Source: a bacterium MnTg04
GTDB taxonomy: Bacteria; Pseudomonadota; Gammaproteobacteria; Steroidobacterales; MnTg04
Direction of reading: 5' to 3'
Length of the DNA stretch: 11,714 nucleotides
Assembly (NCBI GenBank): GCA_008975185.1
Contig: BFAU01000128.1
Location: forward strand, 1-11,714
Shown here one piece after another: positions 1 through 6,419 of the stretch (within the stretch, counting starts at the first letter, position 1; every line of letters starts with the position of its first letter). Position numbers and translations under genes: made by a program. The notes under the pieces were generated by a model that had not been told where the DNA came from, did no database searches, and worked only from the letters and a program-made list of their open reading frames with translations.

Positions 1-1245
1 GGCCACGCTGAAGTTCATAACTCGACTGTTATCGTCGACACACGTCTTGGCGCCACGGTCGACGTCTCTACCAGCGGCAAAGTCGGATTCCAGTTCGGTT
101 TGACCGCCGACAGTGGTTCCGTGGACACCACGGTTCAATTCAACGCCACGCTGCTCGCACCGGATGCCGGAACCGTCGCTCTGGGAGAGTTTTTCAATCT
201 GAATCCGTCGAGTTCACTCGCTGGTGGGACGCTGTCCACCAACTTCCCTGAACTGTCCGTGAGCCTCGATGCCATCGTCGGCGTTCGCGCCAGCGCCAGC
301 GCAGTCGCTTGTGTGCCGCCTTTCGGCTGCGCGACCGGATCCACAGGTCAACTCGGCTTTGCGGATCAGACCATCCCAATCGTCTCGTTCAACGATCCGA
401 GCTCGCCGGGACAAATCAAGATACTCGGGGGCCTCGATCCCCTGCTGTTCCAGTTCGACAACGAAATCAACATTCCCAGCGCAATTCCTGGCGGTAGTTT
501 CGGCGGCGTAACGGTCCACGTTCCGGACATCAACGCCACCGGCGGGGTGGATGGTAACAAACTCACCGCCAGCGGAGGCGACGACCTTATCAAACTCACC
601 GCAGACCTCGACGGTCTGGCATTGGCCCCATTGGGCTTACCCGGTGGCGGTGTCGGGTTCAACGTCGGCATTCTGGCGATGAGTGCTGATCTGATTGACA
701 TCGACATGGGCCCAATCATCACGATTCTGCAGAATTTCGAGTTCACGCCAACGCTCATGGTTCAGCTGGTCTTCGATTCCGCGGTGCAGATTGTCGGGTT
801 CGCCGACCCCCAAACGTTGTGGTCCGGTGCCTGGTCCGCGATGCCCGACATTGCACTGTTGAGCTTGAACACGTTGGTGACACCTACGTTTTTGATACAG
901 GGCCTATTCCAAAACGAAACCGGGCTGGGCATCGATGGTATCTTCCAGCTGGACATCCTCAAAGCCTCGTTTGCGCTGCAAGCCTTCGGTTTGAGTTTCG
1001 ATCTTGGAGAGATCGGACCGCTGTTTCAGATTCTCGAACGCACGAATCTGTTCAAAACGCCGCCTCTGTTCAGCAACAGCTATTTGCTAGGCGGATTCAA
1101 CACCGTTCAAGGCCAGAGCTTCCTACTGACGACTGTTCCCGAACCCGGATCGCTGATCCTGATCGTGCTCGGACTGGTCATGCTGGGTGTGAGGCGGCGT
1201 CACCCGCAATCGATCGGCAGAACTGTTGAATGGGCGTCGCGATGA
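1..1245 (+). CDS. PEP-CTERM sorting domain-containing protein, 5' truncated
   Basis: The frame is open from the first base, so the true start and any signal peptide lie left of the window; 414 codons are visible. Near the C-terminus is a classic PEP-CTERM tripartite signal: V-P-E-P at visible residues 379-382, a hydrophobic helix at about 385-397, then the arginines R398-R400. In this family the signal is recognised by an exosortase (EpsH type), and the protein is cleaved and delivered to the cell surface or exopolysaccharide matrix. The rest is a Gly/Leu/Phe/Asp-rich, probably beta-structured region with only two cysteines, close together (ACVPPFGC), and no enzyme motif I recognise. A TTG at 100 could serve as a start, but it lies inside continuous coding sequence and has no special support. 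Odd point: 14 residues follow the arginine cluster, longer than usual for this signal. The stop lies 11 bp before the next gene, whose ribosome-binding site overlaps it, suggesting one transcript. Confidence 0.88.
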   Translation, partial: GHAEVHNSTVIVDTRLGATVDVSTSGKVGFQFGLTADSGSVDTTVQFNATLLAPDAGTVALGEFFNLNPSSSLAGGTLSTNFPELSVSLDAIVGVRASASAVACVPPFGCATGSTGQLGFADQTIPIVSFNDPSSPGQIKILGGLDPLLFQFDNEINIPSAIPGGSFGGVTVHVPDINATGGVDGNKLTASGGDDLIKLTADLDGLALAPLGLPGGGVGFNVGILAMSADLIDIDMGPIITILQNFEFTPTLMVQLVFDSAVQIVGFADPQTLWSGAWSAMPDIALLSLNTLVTPTFLIQGLFQNETGLGIDGIFQLDILKASFALQAFGLSFDLGEIGPLFQILERTNLFKTPPLFSNSYLLGGFNTVQGQSFLLTTVPEPGSLILIVLGLVMLGVRRRHPQSIGRTVEWASR

Positions 1246-1250
1246 GGAGA
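1245..1250 (+). promoter_or_regulatory. Ribosome-binding site that fixes the start at 1257
   Basis: AGGAGA, six bases before the ATG at 1257. It overlaps the TGA stop (1243-1245) of the PEP-CTERM gene, so ribosomes ending there could restart on the next gene. It argues against the two upstream in-frame ATGs. Confidence 0.6.
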
Positions 1251-1256
1251 TTTCCG

Positions 1257-1847
1257 ATGACATACGTGAGAGCGTTCGGTTTGGTTGCTTTGCTTGCGCT
1301 GGGACCCCTCGCTTCGGCCGCGGATCAAAACGGGCTATTTGCCATTCGCGGCGCCGGACTTCTGACCTGCCATACCTTCGTGCAGGAACGAGAAGCGGCA
1401 TCGGACGCCTACGTCATGATCGGTGGATGGCTGGACGGTTACGTCACTGCGATCAACGAGTTGTCCCTGGAAACCTTTGATGTCGTACCATATGTATCCA
1501 CCGAACTGTTGACGGTGCTCATAAATCGGCACTGCAAGGACAACGCGACCGACATCGTGTTTGCCGTGACCAACACCCTTCTGGCCAAGCTGTTCGATGA
1601 GCGCCTGAAGTCCTCATCCGCGTATGTCGACGTCAGGGTGGGCCTCTATCAGATGCGTCTGTACACGGACACCATCGAGCGGATCCAGACGTCCCTGGCG
1701 GGGAAGGGATTGCTCGACATCGAAGCGACGGGACAATGGAACCTCGCCACCCAGAACGCTCTGGCCAAGTACCAAGAATCCGTCGGAATGAACGGCACCG
1801 GCTTTCCGGATCAGGCAACGTTGTGGAGCCTTCTGCGATCGACCTGA
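1257..1847 (+). CDS. Secreted protein with C-terminal peptidoglycan-binding-like domain
   Basis: This is a 196-residue protein. I chose the ATG at 1257 because AGGAGA at 1245-1250 is a strong ribosome-binding site six bases upstream and because it gives a compact signal peptide: MTYVR, a hydrophobic stretch to about residue 18, and a likely cleavage after A19-S20-A21. ATGs at 1230 and 1242 are in frame but have no comparable site. After the signal peptide, residues 25-115 form a mixed domain with two cysteines (C38 and C93) that could form a disulfide in the periplasm; its layout, with G-G-W-L-D-G-Y after the first cysteine, loosely recalls HdeA or Rap1a/Tai-like small periplasmic proteins, but that is a weak impression. 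Residues about 139-194 resemble the PG_binding_1 fold: I-Q-x-x-L, then G-L-L-D, T-G-x-W, A-L-x-x-Y-Q and a final D-x-x-T-L-W-x-L-L. The likely role is a cell-wall associated periplasmic protein of unknown task. It probably shares a transcript with the PEP-CTERM gene before it. Confidence 0.8.
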   Translation: MTYVRAFGLVALLALGPLASAADQNGLFAIRGAGLLTCHTFVQEREAASDAYVMIGGWLDGYVTAINELSLETFDVVPYVSTELLTVLINRHCKDNATDIVFAVTNTLLAKLFDERLKSSSAYVDVRVGLYQMRLYTDTIERIQTSLAGKGLLDIEATGQWNLATQNALAKYQESVGMNGTGFPDQATLWSLLRST

Positions 1848-1942
1848 GCCGCAATTTTTTCGTCGCACCACAACTAGTCGGAGCCAATACTCGGACCTGG
1901 TATGCGTTGAGTTGAGGAGGGTTCCGCGCGCCTTGCTGAGCT

Positions 1943-2034
1943 GAGATTAATCTCGCGCGTTTCATTCGAGGAGTTACAATTGACCTTCAGGTCAAGGCCA
2001 GAGGCCTGATTAACTGAATCAAAGAGTATCAGGC
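1943..2034. repeat. Cluster of four short inverted repeats
   Basis: Seen directly: GAGATTAATCTC, a perfect 12-base palindrome at 1943-1954; TTGACCT-TC-AGGTCAA at 1980-1995; AGGCC-AGA-GGCCT at 1995-2007; and GCCTGAT (2004-2010) paired with ATCAGGC (2028-2034) across a 17-base loop. The three later ones abut or overlap. They could be operators for dimeric regulators or stems of a small structured RNA. No matching gene start lies directly downstream, so the purpose is unknown. Confidence 0.5.
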
Positions 2035-2057
2035 GGAAATCGAATAACAGTTCGCTA

Positions 2058-2251
2058 AATGTCCGCTTCTGGCCGATAGCGGCCTGTCATTTTGCAGTTT
2101 TGCTAGCGTTTTGAATGACCGCTCTTGATGAAAGCGGACGTTCAGATAGGAGCATCCAAGAAATCGTTAACGAGCGGCCGGTATACAACTCAATAGCGGC
2201 CATTCTTGTGATAACGTCCTGAGGGGCCGCTAACGACCCAAAGCGGCCATA
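2058..2251. repeat. Degenerate interspersed repeat units (CCGCT...AGCGG)
   Basis: At least three units of about 30-35 bases have an imperfect hairpin layout. Unit one (2058-2091) pairs CCGCT at 2063-2067 with AGCGG at 2078-2082. Unit two (2113-2143) pairs GAATGACCGCT with AGCGGACGTTC, 9 of 11 positions complementary. Unit three (2225-2248) pairs GGCCGCT with AGCGGCC exactly across a 10-base loop. Two extra half-units AGCGGCC lie at 2173-2179 and 2195-2201. Recurrent flanking words are AATG/ATTC and a central TGGCCG or GACCC. This looks like a REP-like non-coding repeat family in a decayed array rather than a CRISPR, because unit length and spacing vary. Confidence 0.55.
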
Positions 2252-2258
2252 CGCGCTC

Positions 2259-2264
2259 TATAAT
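2259..2264 (+). promoter_or_regulatory. Possible -10 box upstream of the membrane protein gene
   Basis: An exact TATAAT lies 68 bases before the ATG at 2333. I see no good -35 element at 16-18 bases upstream; that spot falls inside the last repeat hairpin. Transcription from here would put the eight-G run (2276-2283) in the 5' leader. Confidence 0.3.
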
Positions 2265-2332
2265 GCGTGAGATTTGGGGGGGGAATTCGCTTTCTCTAAA
2301 TTTGAGCAGGCAGGCCAGGCATTGGAATCCGC

Positions 2333-2830
2333 ATGGAGCATCAAGACTATCTTTTCACGATCGCTCAGGTTGCGGCGGCATTCGTTGGATTCTCCATGGT
2401 CGTTGACGCATTGAGTCCTGACCTGCCAGGCTCGAGATTCCGAAGGGTAGTGCTTCACGACGTGGCCGTGATCGGATTCATTGTCCTTGGTGGAGCATTG
2501 GCTCCATACACACTAGCGCAAACGGCGCTGGGCATTGGCGCTGTCTGGCGTGCTGCCAGTCTGGGCCTACTGGCGCTTTGGCTTTTTGGATACCTGACAT
2601 CGTTTCGTCGATTCCGGGAAGGCGGTGGGTCGTCCTTAGGGGAGCCTTTGCTCGGCAGACCTCTCGTGGTTATCAACACAGGCGTCGTGATAACTGGCAA
2701 TAGCCTTCTGTTGTGGAATGTCATGTTCCCGGGGCCGGGCGCGGGATCCCGCTACCTGGCGGCGTTGCTTATGTTGCTTCTCATTGCAACATGGCTTTTC
2801 TTGCTGGCTGGATTCCGGTTGCGAGTTTGA
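2333..2830 (+). CDS. Small multi-pass inner membrane protein, unknown function
   Basis: A 165-residue protein, hydrophobic over most of its length, with about five possible membrane segments: residues 7-26, 42-66, 72-90, 110-130 and 141-161. Short basic patches (R35-R38 with F36; R92-R95 region; the R-L-R-V end) fit cytoplasmic loops. The N-terminus, with L-F-T-I-A-Q-V-A-A-A-F-V-G-F, resembles uncharacterised bacterial membrane proteins that begin with a similar A-x-V-x-x-A-F-x-G-F helix; I know no function for them. There is no catalytic motif. The ATG has a weak GGA site (2324-2326) six bases upstream. The gene stands alone, with repeat-rich non-coding DNA on both sides, so context gives no hint of its job. 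Confidence 0.68.
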   Translation: MEHQDYLFTIAQVAAAFVGFSMVVDALSPDLPGSRFRRVVLHDVAVIGFIVLGGALAPYTLAQTALGIGAVWRAASLGLLALWLFGYLTSFRRFREGGGSSLGEPLLGRPLVVINTGVVITGNSLLLWNVMFPGPGAGSRYLAALLMLLLIATWLFLLAGFRLRV

Positions 2831-2884
2831 ATCGCGGCAGACGACATAGTGTTCCCTGACCACATCTTCCAGAGTGGCTTAGTT

Positions 2885-2911
2885 ACGTCTGCTATTGGCC
2901 GTAAGCCGACC
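2885..2911. repeat. Further copy of the CCGCT/AGCGG-type repeat, diverged
   Basis: The stretch reads GTCTGCTATTGGCCGTAAGC in its core (2887-2906) and lines up with the unit at 2061-2080 (GTCCGCTTCTGGCCGATAGC) at 16 of 20 positions without gaps. It lies downstream of the membrane protein gene, so that gene sits between copies of one repeat family. Confidence 0.4.
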
Positions 2912-2947
2912 CCAAAGCGCCACCTTGACCAGCCGGGACCAGGAATA

Positions 2948-2959
2948 TTTCCGCGGAAA
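2948..2959. repeat. 12-base perfect palindrome TTTCCGCGGAAA
   Basis: A perfect palindrome in the 184-base gap between the membrane protein gene and the minus-strand gene ending at 3015. Just after it ATTTC and GAAAT also form a small inverted pair (2961-2973). There is no U-run, so a terminator is not supported; an operator or chance palindrome are both possible. Confidence 0.3.
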
Positions 2960-3014
2960 CATTTCCTCGAAATGACATGAAGAACCGTCTGTAGTTTGTT
3001 GACAGGATAGCGCG

Positions 3015-3575
3015 TCAAGCCCCACCCATCGCTTCTTTTTCGATGACGTCCCGGTTGGCCTTGAGGATGCGGCGGGTGATGGTTTCGTTCGGGCGGCCGT
3101 CGAGCCGGCAGATTACTTCGGGCAATTCATGCCAGTCGCGCCCCCAGCTCAGGAAACGAATGGAATCGGAGATCACCAGGCGGATCAATTCCTGACGCAT
3201 CACAAAATCGCGTCTCTCCGGGTGTCTTTTTTGTCCTTTCTCGGCCGCTTCCGCGATGGATTCGTCGGTTTCGAGCAATGGAATAAATCGCTCACCGCTT
3301 TCTCTGCCGACCATGTTGGCAAGTACCCGCATCAACTCGAGACTCTGGGAAAACGAACGGTTACCGGCACCGACCTCACTTTCCAGTTTTTTGGCCAGCG
3401 TGATTAGCCGCTTCCTTGCGAGTTCGAGCAATTCCGGGGTGGGTCGTTGATGCTTCGGCCAGTTTCGCTTTGCCTGGTACTCATCATCGTCGAGCTCGCA
3501 AAACTTGAGGTGCTGATCGATGCTGGTCAACCAGTTTTTTAGCGTTGCGGCAACGCGTTTATCCGAGCGGGTCAT
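3015..3575 (-). CDS. Hypothetical soluble alpha-helical protein
   Basis: A 186-residue protein I do not recognise. I prefer the ATG at 3575 because AAGGA lies eight bases upstream; a TTG at 3596 would add seven residues but lacks such a site. No signal peptide or membrane segment is present. The protein is strongly charged and looks helical: residues 5-26, 46-67 and 74-92 read as amphipathic helices, then an acidic loop (E102-D104-E105), an R/K-rich patch (K113-R123) and a C-terminal helical part with W144, W148 and a terminal A-M-G-G-A. There is no nucleotide-binding, metal-binding or DNA-binding motif I can name, and only two isolated cysteines (C26, C156). It lies downstream of the etf/antiporter genes on the same strand but 175 bases away, with a structured element between, so it is more likely transcribed separately. 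Confidence 0.7.
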   Translation of the reverse strand: MTRSDKRVAATLKNWLTSIDQHLKFCELDDDEYQAKRNWPKHQRPTPELLELARKRLITLAKKLESEVGAGNRSFSQSLELMRVLANMVGRESGERFIPLLETDESIAEAAEKGQKRHPERRDFVMRQELIRLVISDSIRFLSWGRDWHELPEVICRLDGRPNETITRRILKANRDVIEKEAMGGA

Positions 3576-3604
3576 GATCACAATCCTTGTTCTCAAGACC
3601 CAGC

Positions 3605-3610
3605 AGTATA
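3605..3610 (-). promoter_or_regulatory. Possible -10 box for the minus-strand hypothetical gene
   Basis: On the minus strand this reads TATACT, one mismatch from consensus, placed about 30 bases before the ATG at 3575. No convincing -35 hexamer is visible 17 bases further upstream, so this is a weak call. Confidence 0.25.
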
Positions 3611-3662
3611 CGGATTTTGCTTGTCGGTTTGAGTGTTCGATTCATGCTTTTTCGAATTGACG

Positions 3663-3715
3663 CCCGAAAATTGGGAACAATGCACCAGAACTCCGGAAAA
3701 TCCGGTGTTTTCGGG
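3663..3715. repeat. Nested inverted repeat between the antiporter gene and the next gene
   Basis: The outer arms CCCGAAAA (3663-3670) and TTTTCGGG (3708-3715) are exact complements. Inside them CCGGA-AAA-TCCGG (3693-3705) forms a short hairpin, and CACC (3683-3686) can pair with GGTG (3704-3707) as an alternative. It lies just after the antiporter stop in the direction of transcription, so it could stabilise or end that transcript. No U-run follows on the minus strand, so it is not a standard intrinsic terminator. Confidence 0.45.
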
Positions 3716-3750
3716 TCCGTGGCGTTGTTCCGTCGTGCCTGGTACTGCAC

Positions 3751-5439
3751 TTATGACGTCGCTGGCTGGTCCTCCGTTTTTCGGCCGACTAAACGAATGA
3801 CGGCAAGAATAACGCCCGCTCCCAACAGCAGGCTGGCCCACCAGGGGAAGCCATAACCGGTTGGCACCGTGCCGATGAGCAGCGCTGCCGTCCCCGCGGT
3901 CATCGCGTATGGCAGTTGCGTGCGTACATGATCGACGTGGTCGCAGGAAGAAGCGAGAGAAGACAAGACGGTCGTGTCCGAAATCGGCGAGCAATGATCC
4001 CCCCAGACCGAACCGCTAAGCACGCAGGCAATGGTCGAAAAGAAAATTGCGGACTGAGTCGGGTCTGTACTCCCCAGCATCGCCCATGCCAGCGGAATCA
4101 CCAAAGGCATCAGGATGCCCATCGCACCCCAGCTACTGCCGGTTGCGAAGGCGGTAAAAGCGGCGACCACAAAGGTAACCGCAGGCAGCATACCGATTGG
4201 CAAGCTGTCACCGAGCATGCCGACGAGGTAGGGTCCGGTGCCCAGCAAGGTCGTGACATTGGCCAATGACCACGCCAGGATCAGGATAATCATGGCCAGG
4301 AACATCCCGCGCGCGCCTTTGTACCAGGCTTCGATAATCTGTTCGAGGGTCATCAATTTCTGGACCAGGCTCAGGATCGTGGCCGTCAGGACTCCCAGTA
4401 AAGAGCCCCAGACCAGGGCAAGGTACGCATTGGCGGCACCGAGGATTTCGCGAAGCCCGGCGTTTGTCCCGACATCCTCAACTCCGGTCGCATACATACT
4501 GCCGATGACGCCGGCGACCAGGACCGCGATCGGCAAAAAAGCGTTAATGGCTCGTCTGGGGCAATCGACTGACGGCGTAAAGCTATTGTCTTTCTGGGCC
4601 GAGTCATCCACGTTCGCACCCGGGGCAAGCAATTGGCCGGTAGTGATCGCTCTGTGTTCTGCATCGTACATTGGCCCGAAATCGCGCCCTGTGTACGCTA
4701 TGGCAAAAACCATCAGGAGCGCCAGGAACGGATAGAAGCTGTACAAGATGGATGTCAGGAAGACCTCATAGGCGGAAACGTCGACTGCTCCGAGTTGGCG
4801 CAGCGCGTCACCGATCAGACCGACCTCGTAGCCAATCCAGGTCGTAATCAGCGCGATGCAGGAAACCGGCGCCGCGGTCGAATCCACGATATAGGCAAGT
4901 TTTTCGCGCGATATTCTCAACTTGTCGGTGACCTGGCGCATGGTGTTACCGACCACCAGCGTATTGGCGTAATCATCGATAAATATCGCGACGCCCAGGC
5001 TGGCAGTGGCCAGTTGTCCACGACGACGGTTATCCGCTTTTTTCACCAGGGCAACAACGATGCCCTGCATGCCGCCGTTTTTTGAAATGATGCCGACCAT
5101 CCCGCCGATCATGAAGGAGAAAACCATCACCGCTGCGTGATCCGGGTTGGCCACCGCGCCGGTGACATGAACGGCGACGCTGTCCAGCGTACCTTGCCAG
5201 AACCCGGCAATGTCCAGCCCATGAAGCCCCCAGCTACCGAGCACAACGCCGAGAAACAATGCCGGGATAACGCTGCGCGTCGCCAGCGCCACTCCGATCG
5301 TGAACAGTGGCGGCAGCAAACTGAAAAACACCGGATTATCCGGTGTGGACGCGGGCTCGGCGATCGCCGTCAGCGGTATTGCCAACATGGCCAGCACCGC
5401 GATGAAACTCCAGAATATTTTATGCATATTCTTTTCCAT
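3751..5439 (-). CDS. NhaC-family Na+/H+ antiporter
   Basis: An integral membrane antiporter of 562 residues from the ATG at 5439, with about 12 hydrophobic segments. Family marks are clear. F-I-D-D-Y-A-N-T-L-V-V-G-N-T-M carries the acidic pair D155-D156 in a membrane context, followed by R-E-K-L-A-Y-I-V-D-S-T-A-A-P-V. Near the C-terminus W479-G-D-H-C-S-P-I-S-D-T-T is followed by C-D-H-V-D-H-V and T-Q-L-P-Y-A. Proteins of this Pfam family (Na_H_antiporter) exchange Na+ for H+ across the inner membrane, although some members move other substrates. The N-terminus looks like a signal peptide or first helix ending near A-I-A-E-P. The start is uncertain: an ATG at 5478 overlaps the etfA stop as TGATG, and an ATG at 5427 has the best purine-rich stretch (GGAAAAG) upstream. 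It is the last gene of the etfB-etfA transcript. The assignment to the family is firm; the ion specificity is inferred. Confidence 0.92.
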   Translation of the reverse strand: MEKNMHKIFWSFIAVLAMLAIPLTAIAEPASTPDNPVFFSLLPPLFTIGVALATRSVIPALFLGVVLGSWGLHGLDIAGFWQGTLDSVAVHVTGAVANPDHAAVMVFSFMIGGMVGIISKNGGMQGIVVALVKKADNRRRGQLATASLGVAIFIDDYANTLVVGNTMRQVTDKLRISREKLAYIVDSTAAPVSCIALITTWIGYEVGLIGDALRQLGAVDVSAYEVFLTSILYSFYPFLALLMVFAIAYTGRDFGPMYDAEHRAITTGQLLAPGANVDDSAQKDNSFTPSVDCPRRAINAFLPIAVLVAGVIGSMYATGVEDVGTNAGLREILGAANAYLALVWGSLLGVLTATILSLVQKLMTLEQIIEAWYKGARGMFLAMIILILAWSLANVTTLLGTGPYLVGMLGDSLPIGMLPAVTFVVAAFTAFATGSSWGAMGILMPLVIPLAWAMLGSTDPTQSAIFFSTIACVLSGSVWGDHCSPISDTTVLSSLASSCDHVDHVRTQLPYAMTAGTAALLIGTVPTGYGFPWWASLLLGAGVILAVIRLVGRKTEDQPATS

Positions 5440-5477
5440 GCTTTTTGTTATTGCCAGGCCTGTAGGTGGATCTGTCA

Positions 5478-6419
5478 TCAAAGCAGCTTTTCAAGTTCCG
5501 GGATGATGGTGAAAAGGTCGCCAACCAGGCCGATATCGGCAATCTCGAATATCGGCGCGTCCGCATCCTTGTTGATGGCAACAATCGTGCCGGCGTCCTT
5601 GATACCGGTAATGTGCTGGATCGCTCCCGATATGCCTATCGCGATGTACAGATCGGGCGAAATGATTTTTCCGGTCTGACCGACCTGGTGGTCGTTGGCG
5701 ATATAACCGGCATCGACTGCGGCCCTCGATGCGCCGACGGCGGCGCCGAGGCGATCGGCGAGCTGGTAAATAAGCGCAAAATTTTTCTCGCTGCCGACCC
5801 CCCGTCCACCGGAAATGACGATGGAAGCGCTTTGCAGATCGGGACGGCCGCCGTCACCCGAACCGCTGGTACCTCGGTATCTCGTGTGGGTTGGCAATTC
5901 GACATCGAGCGCCCGTGATTCGATGGTGGCTTTGCCGCCGTCAGCGGTGGCCTGGTAAGACGCGGTGCGTACGGTCGCCACTACCATGTCCTGTGCCCGT
6001 GTTTCGACGGTAACGATCGCGTTGCCGGCAAAAATGGGTCGCTGAAAACTGTGGGGCGAGATCACCGACATGATATCGCTGACCTGGGCAACACCGAGCA
6101 AGGCGGCGACGCGGGGCATCAGGTCCTTGCCAAAAGTCGTCGATGGGCCCAGCACATGGCTGTAATCTTCGGCCAGCTTCGCAATTTGCGGCGCCTGAAC
6201 TGCGGCCAGGGCGTGTTCGTTCGCGTCGTGGTCGATGCGGATGACAGTGCTGACATCGTGCAGGGTAGCTGCCTGCTCGCAGACCCGTTTGCCGTCTTTG
6301 GCTAGGACGACAACGTCACAGTCCAGTCCGGAAAAATCACCGGCGCAACTCAGGCAGCGGGCGGTGCTTGGATTCAGTTCGCTGCCGTCATGTTCGGCGA
6401 TAACCAGGATCCTGCCCAT
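5478..6419 (-). CDS. etfA: Electron transfer flavoprotein subunit alpha
   Basis: A 313-residue protein that forms a heterodimer with EtfB and binds the FAD that accepts electrons from acyl-CoA and other flavin dehydrogenases, passing them to ETF:quinone oxidoreductase. The C-terminal FAD domain is nearly textbook: S-G-G-R-G-V-G-S (203-210), G-A-S-R232-A-A-V-D, N242-D-H-Q-V-G-Q-T-G-K, then G-I-S264-G-A-I-Q-H269 and I-N-K-D-A-D-A-P-I-F, matching the mitochondrial protein closely. The N-terminal domain (1-190) begins M-G-R-I-L-V-I-A-E-H as in the family, and the length is normal. The ATG at 6419 shares its A with the TGA of etfB (TGATG), which indicates translational coupling. No ETF:quinone oxidoreductase gene or dehydrogenase is in the window. 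Confidence 0.97.
   Translation of the reverse strand: MGRILVIAEHDGSELNPSTARCLSCAGDFSGLDCDVVVLAKDGKRVCEQAATLHDVSTVIRIDHDANEHALAAVQAPQIAKLAEDYSHVLGPSTTFGKDLMPRVAALLGVAQVSDIMSVISPHSFQRPIFAGNAIVTVETRAQDMVVATVRTASYQATADGGKATIESRALDVELPTHTRYRGTSGSGDGGRPDLQSASIVISGGRGVGSEKNFALIYQLADRLGAAVGASRAAVDAGYIANDHQVGQTGKIISPDLYIAIGISGAIQHITGIKDAGTIVAINKDADAPIFEIADIGLVGDLFTIIPELEKLL

Larger units (their letters stand above)
1848..2332. other. Gene-poor, palindrome- and repeat-rich intergenic stretch
   Basis: These 485 bases contain no open frame I would call a gene on either strand. They hold a T-run just after the stop of the preceding gene (1853-1860) without a convincing hairpin, a group of short inverted repeats (1943-2034), several degenerate CCGCT/AGCGG repeat units (2058-2251), a perfect TATAAT hexamer (2259-2264) and a run of eight G (2276-2283) before the membrane protein gene at 2333. 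Confidence 0.6.

Noticed and set aside
1853..1860. T-run after the stop at 1847 as an intrinsic terminator
   Set aside because: No stable GC-rich hairpin precedes it.
1895..1912. Integron attC-like core GTTGAGT near 1905
   Set aside because: No matching RYYYAAC partner or paired inner sites upstream and no integrase; a chance match to a loose consensus.
1980..2009. Very short frame starting at TTG 1980 behind GAGGAG, as a leader peptide
   Set aside because: Only nine codons, a TTG start inside a palindrome, and no gene follows for it to control.
1980..2010. MerR-type promoter (palindrome beginning TTGACC)
   Set aside because: The palindrome contains a -35-like TTGACC, but there is no acceptable -10 at a 17-20 base distance and no regulator gene next to it.
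2058..2251. CRISPR array
   Set aside because: Units are diverged, of unequal length and with irregular spacing, and no cas gene is present.
3593..3994. A 133-codon minus-strand frame overlapping the antiporter 3' end
   Set aside because: It overlaps the antiporter's conserved C-terminus in another frame, has no ribosome-binding site, and its translation is Arg/His-rich without motifs.
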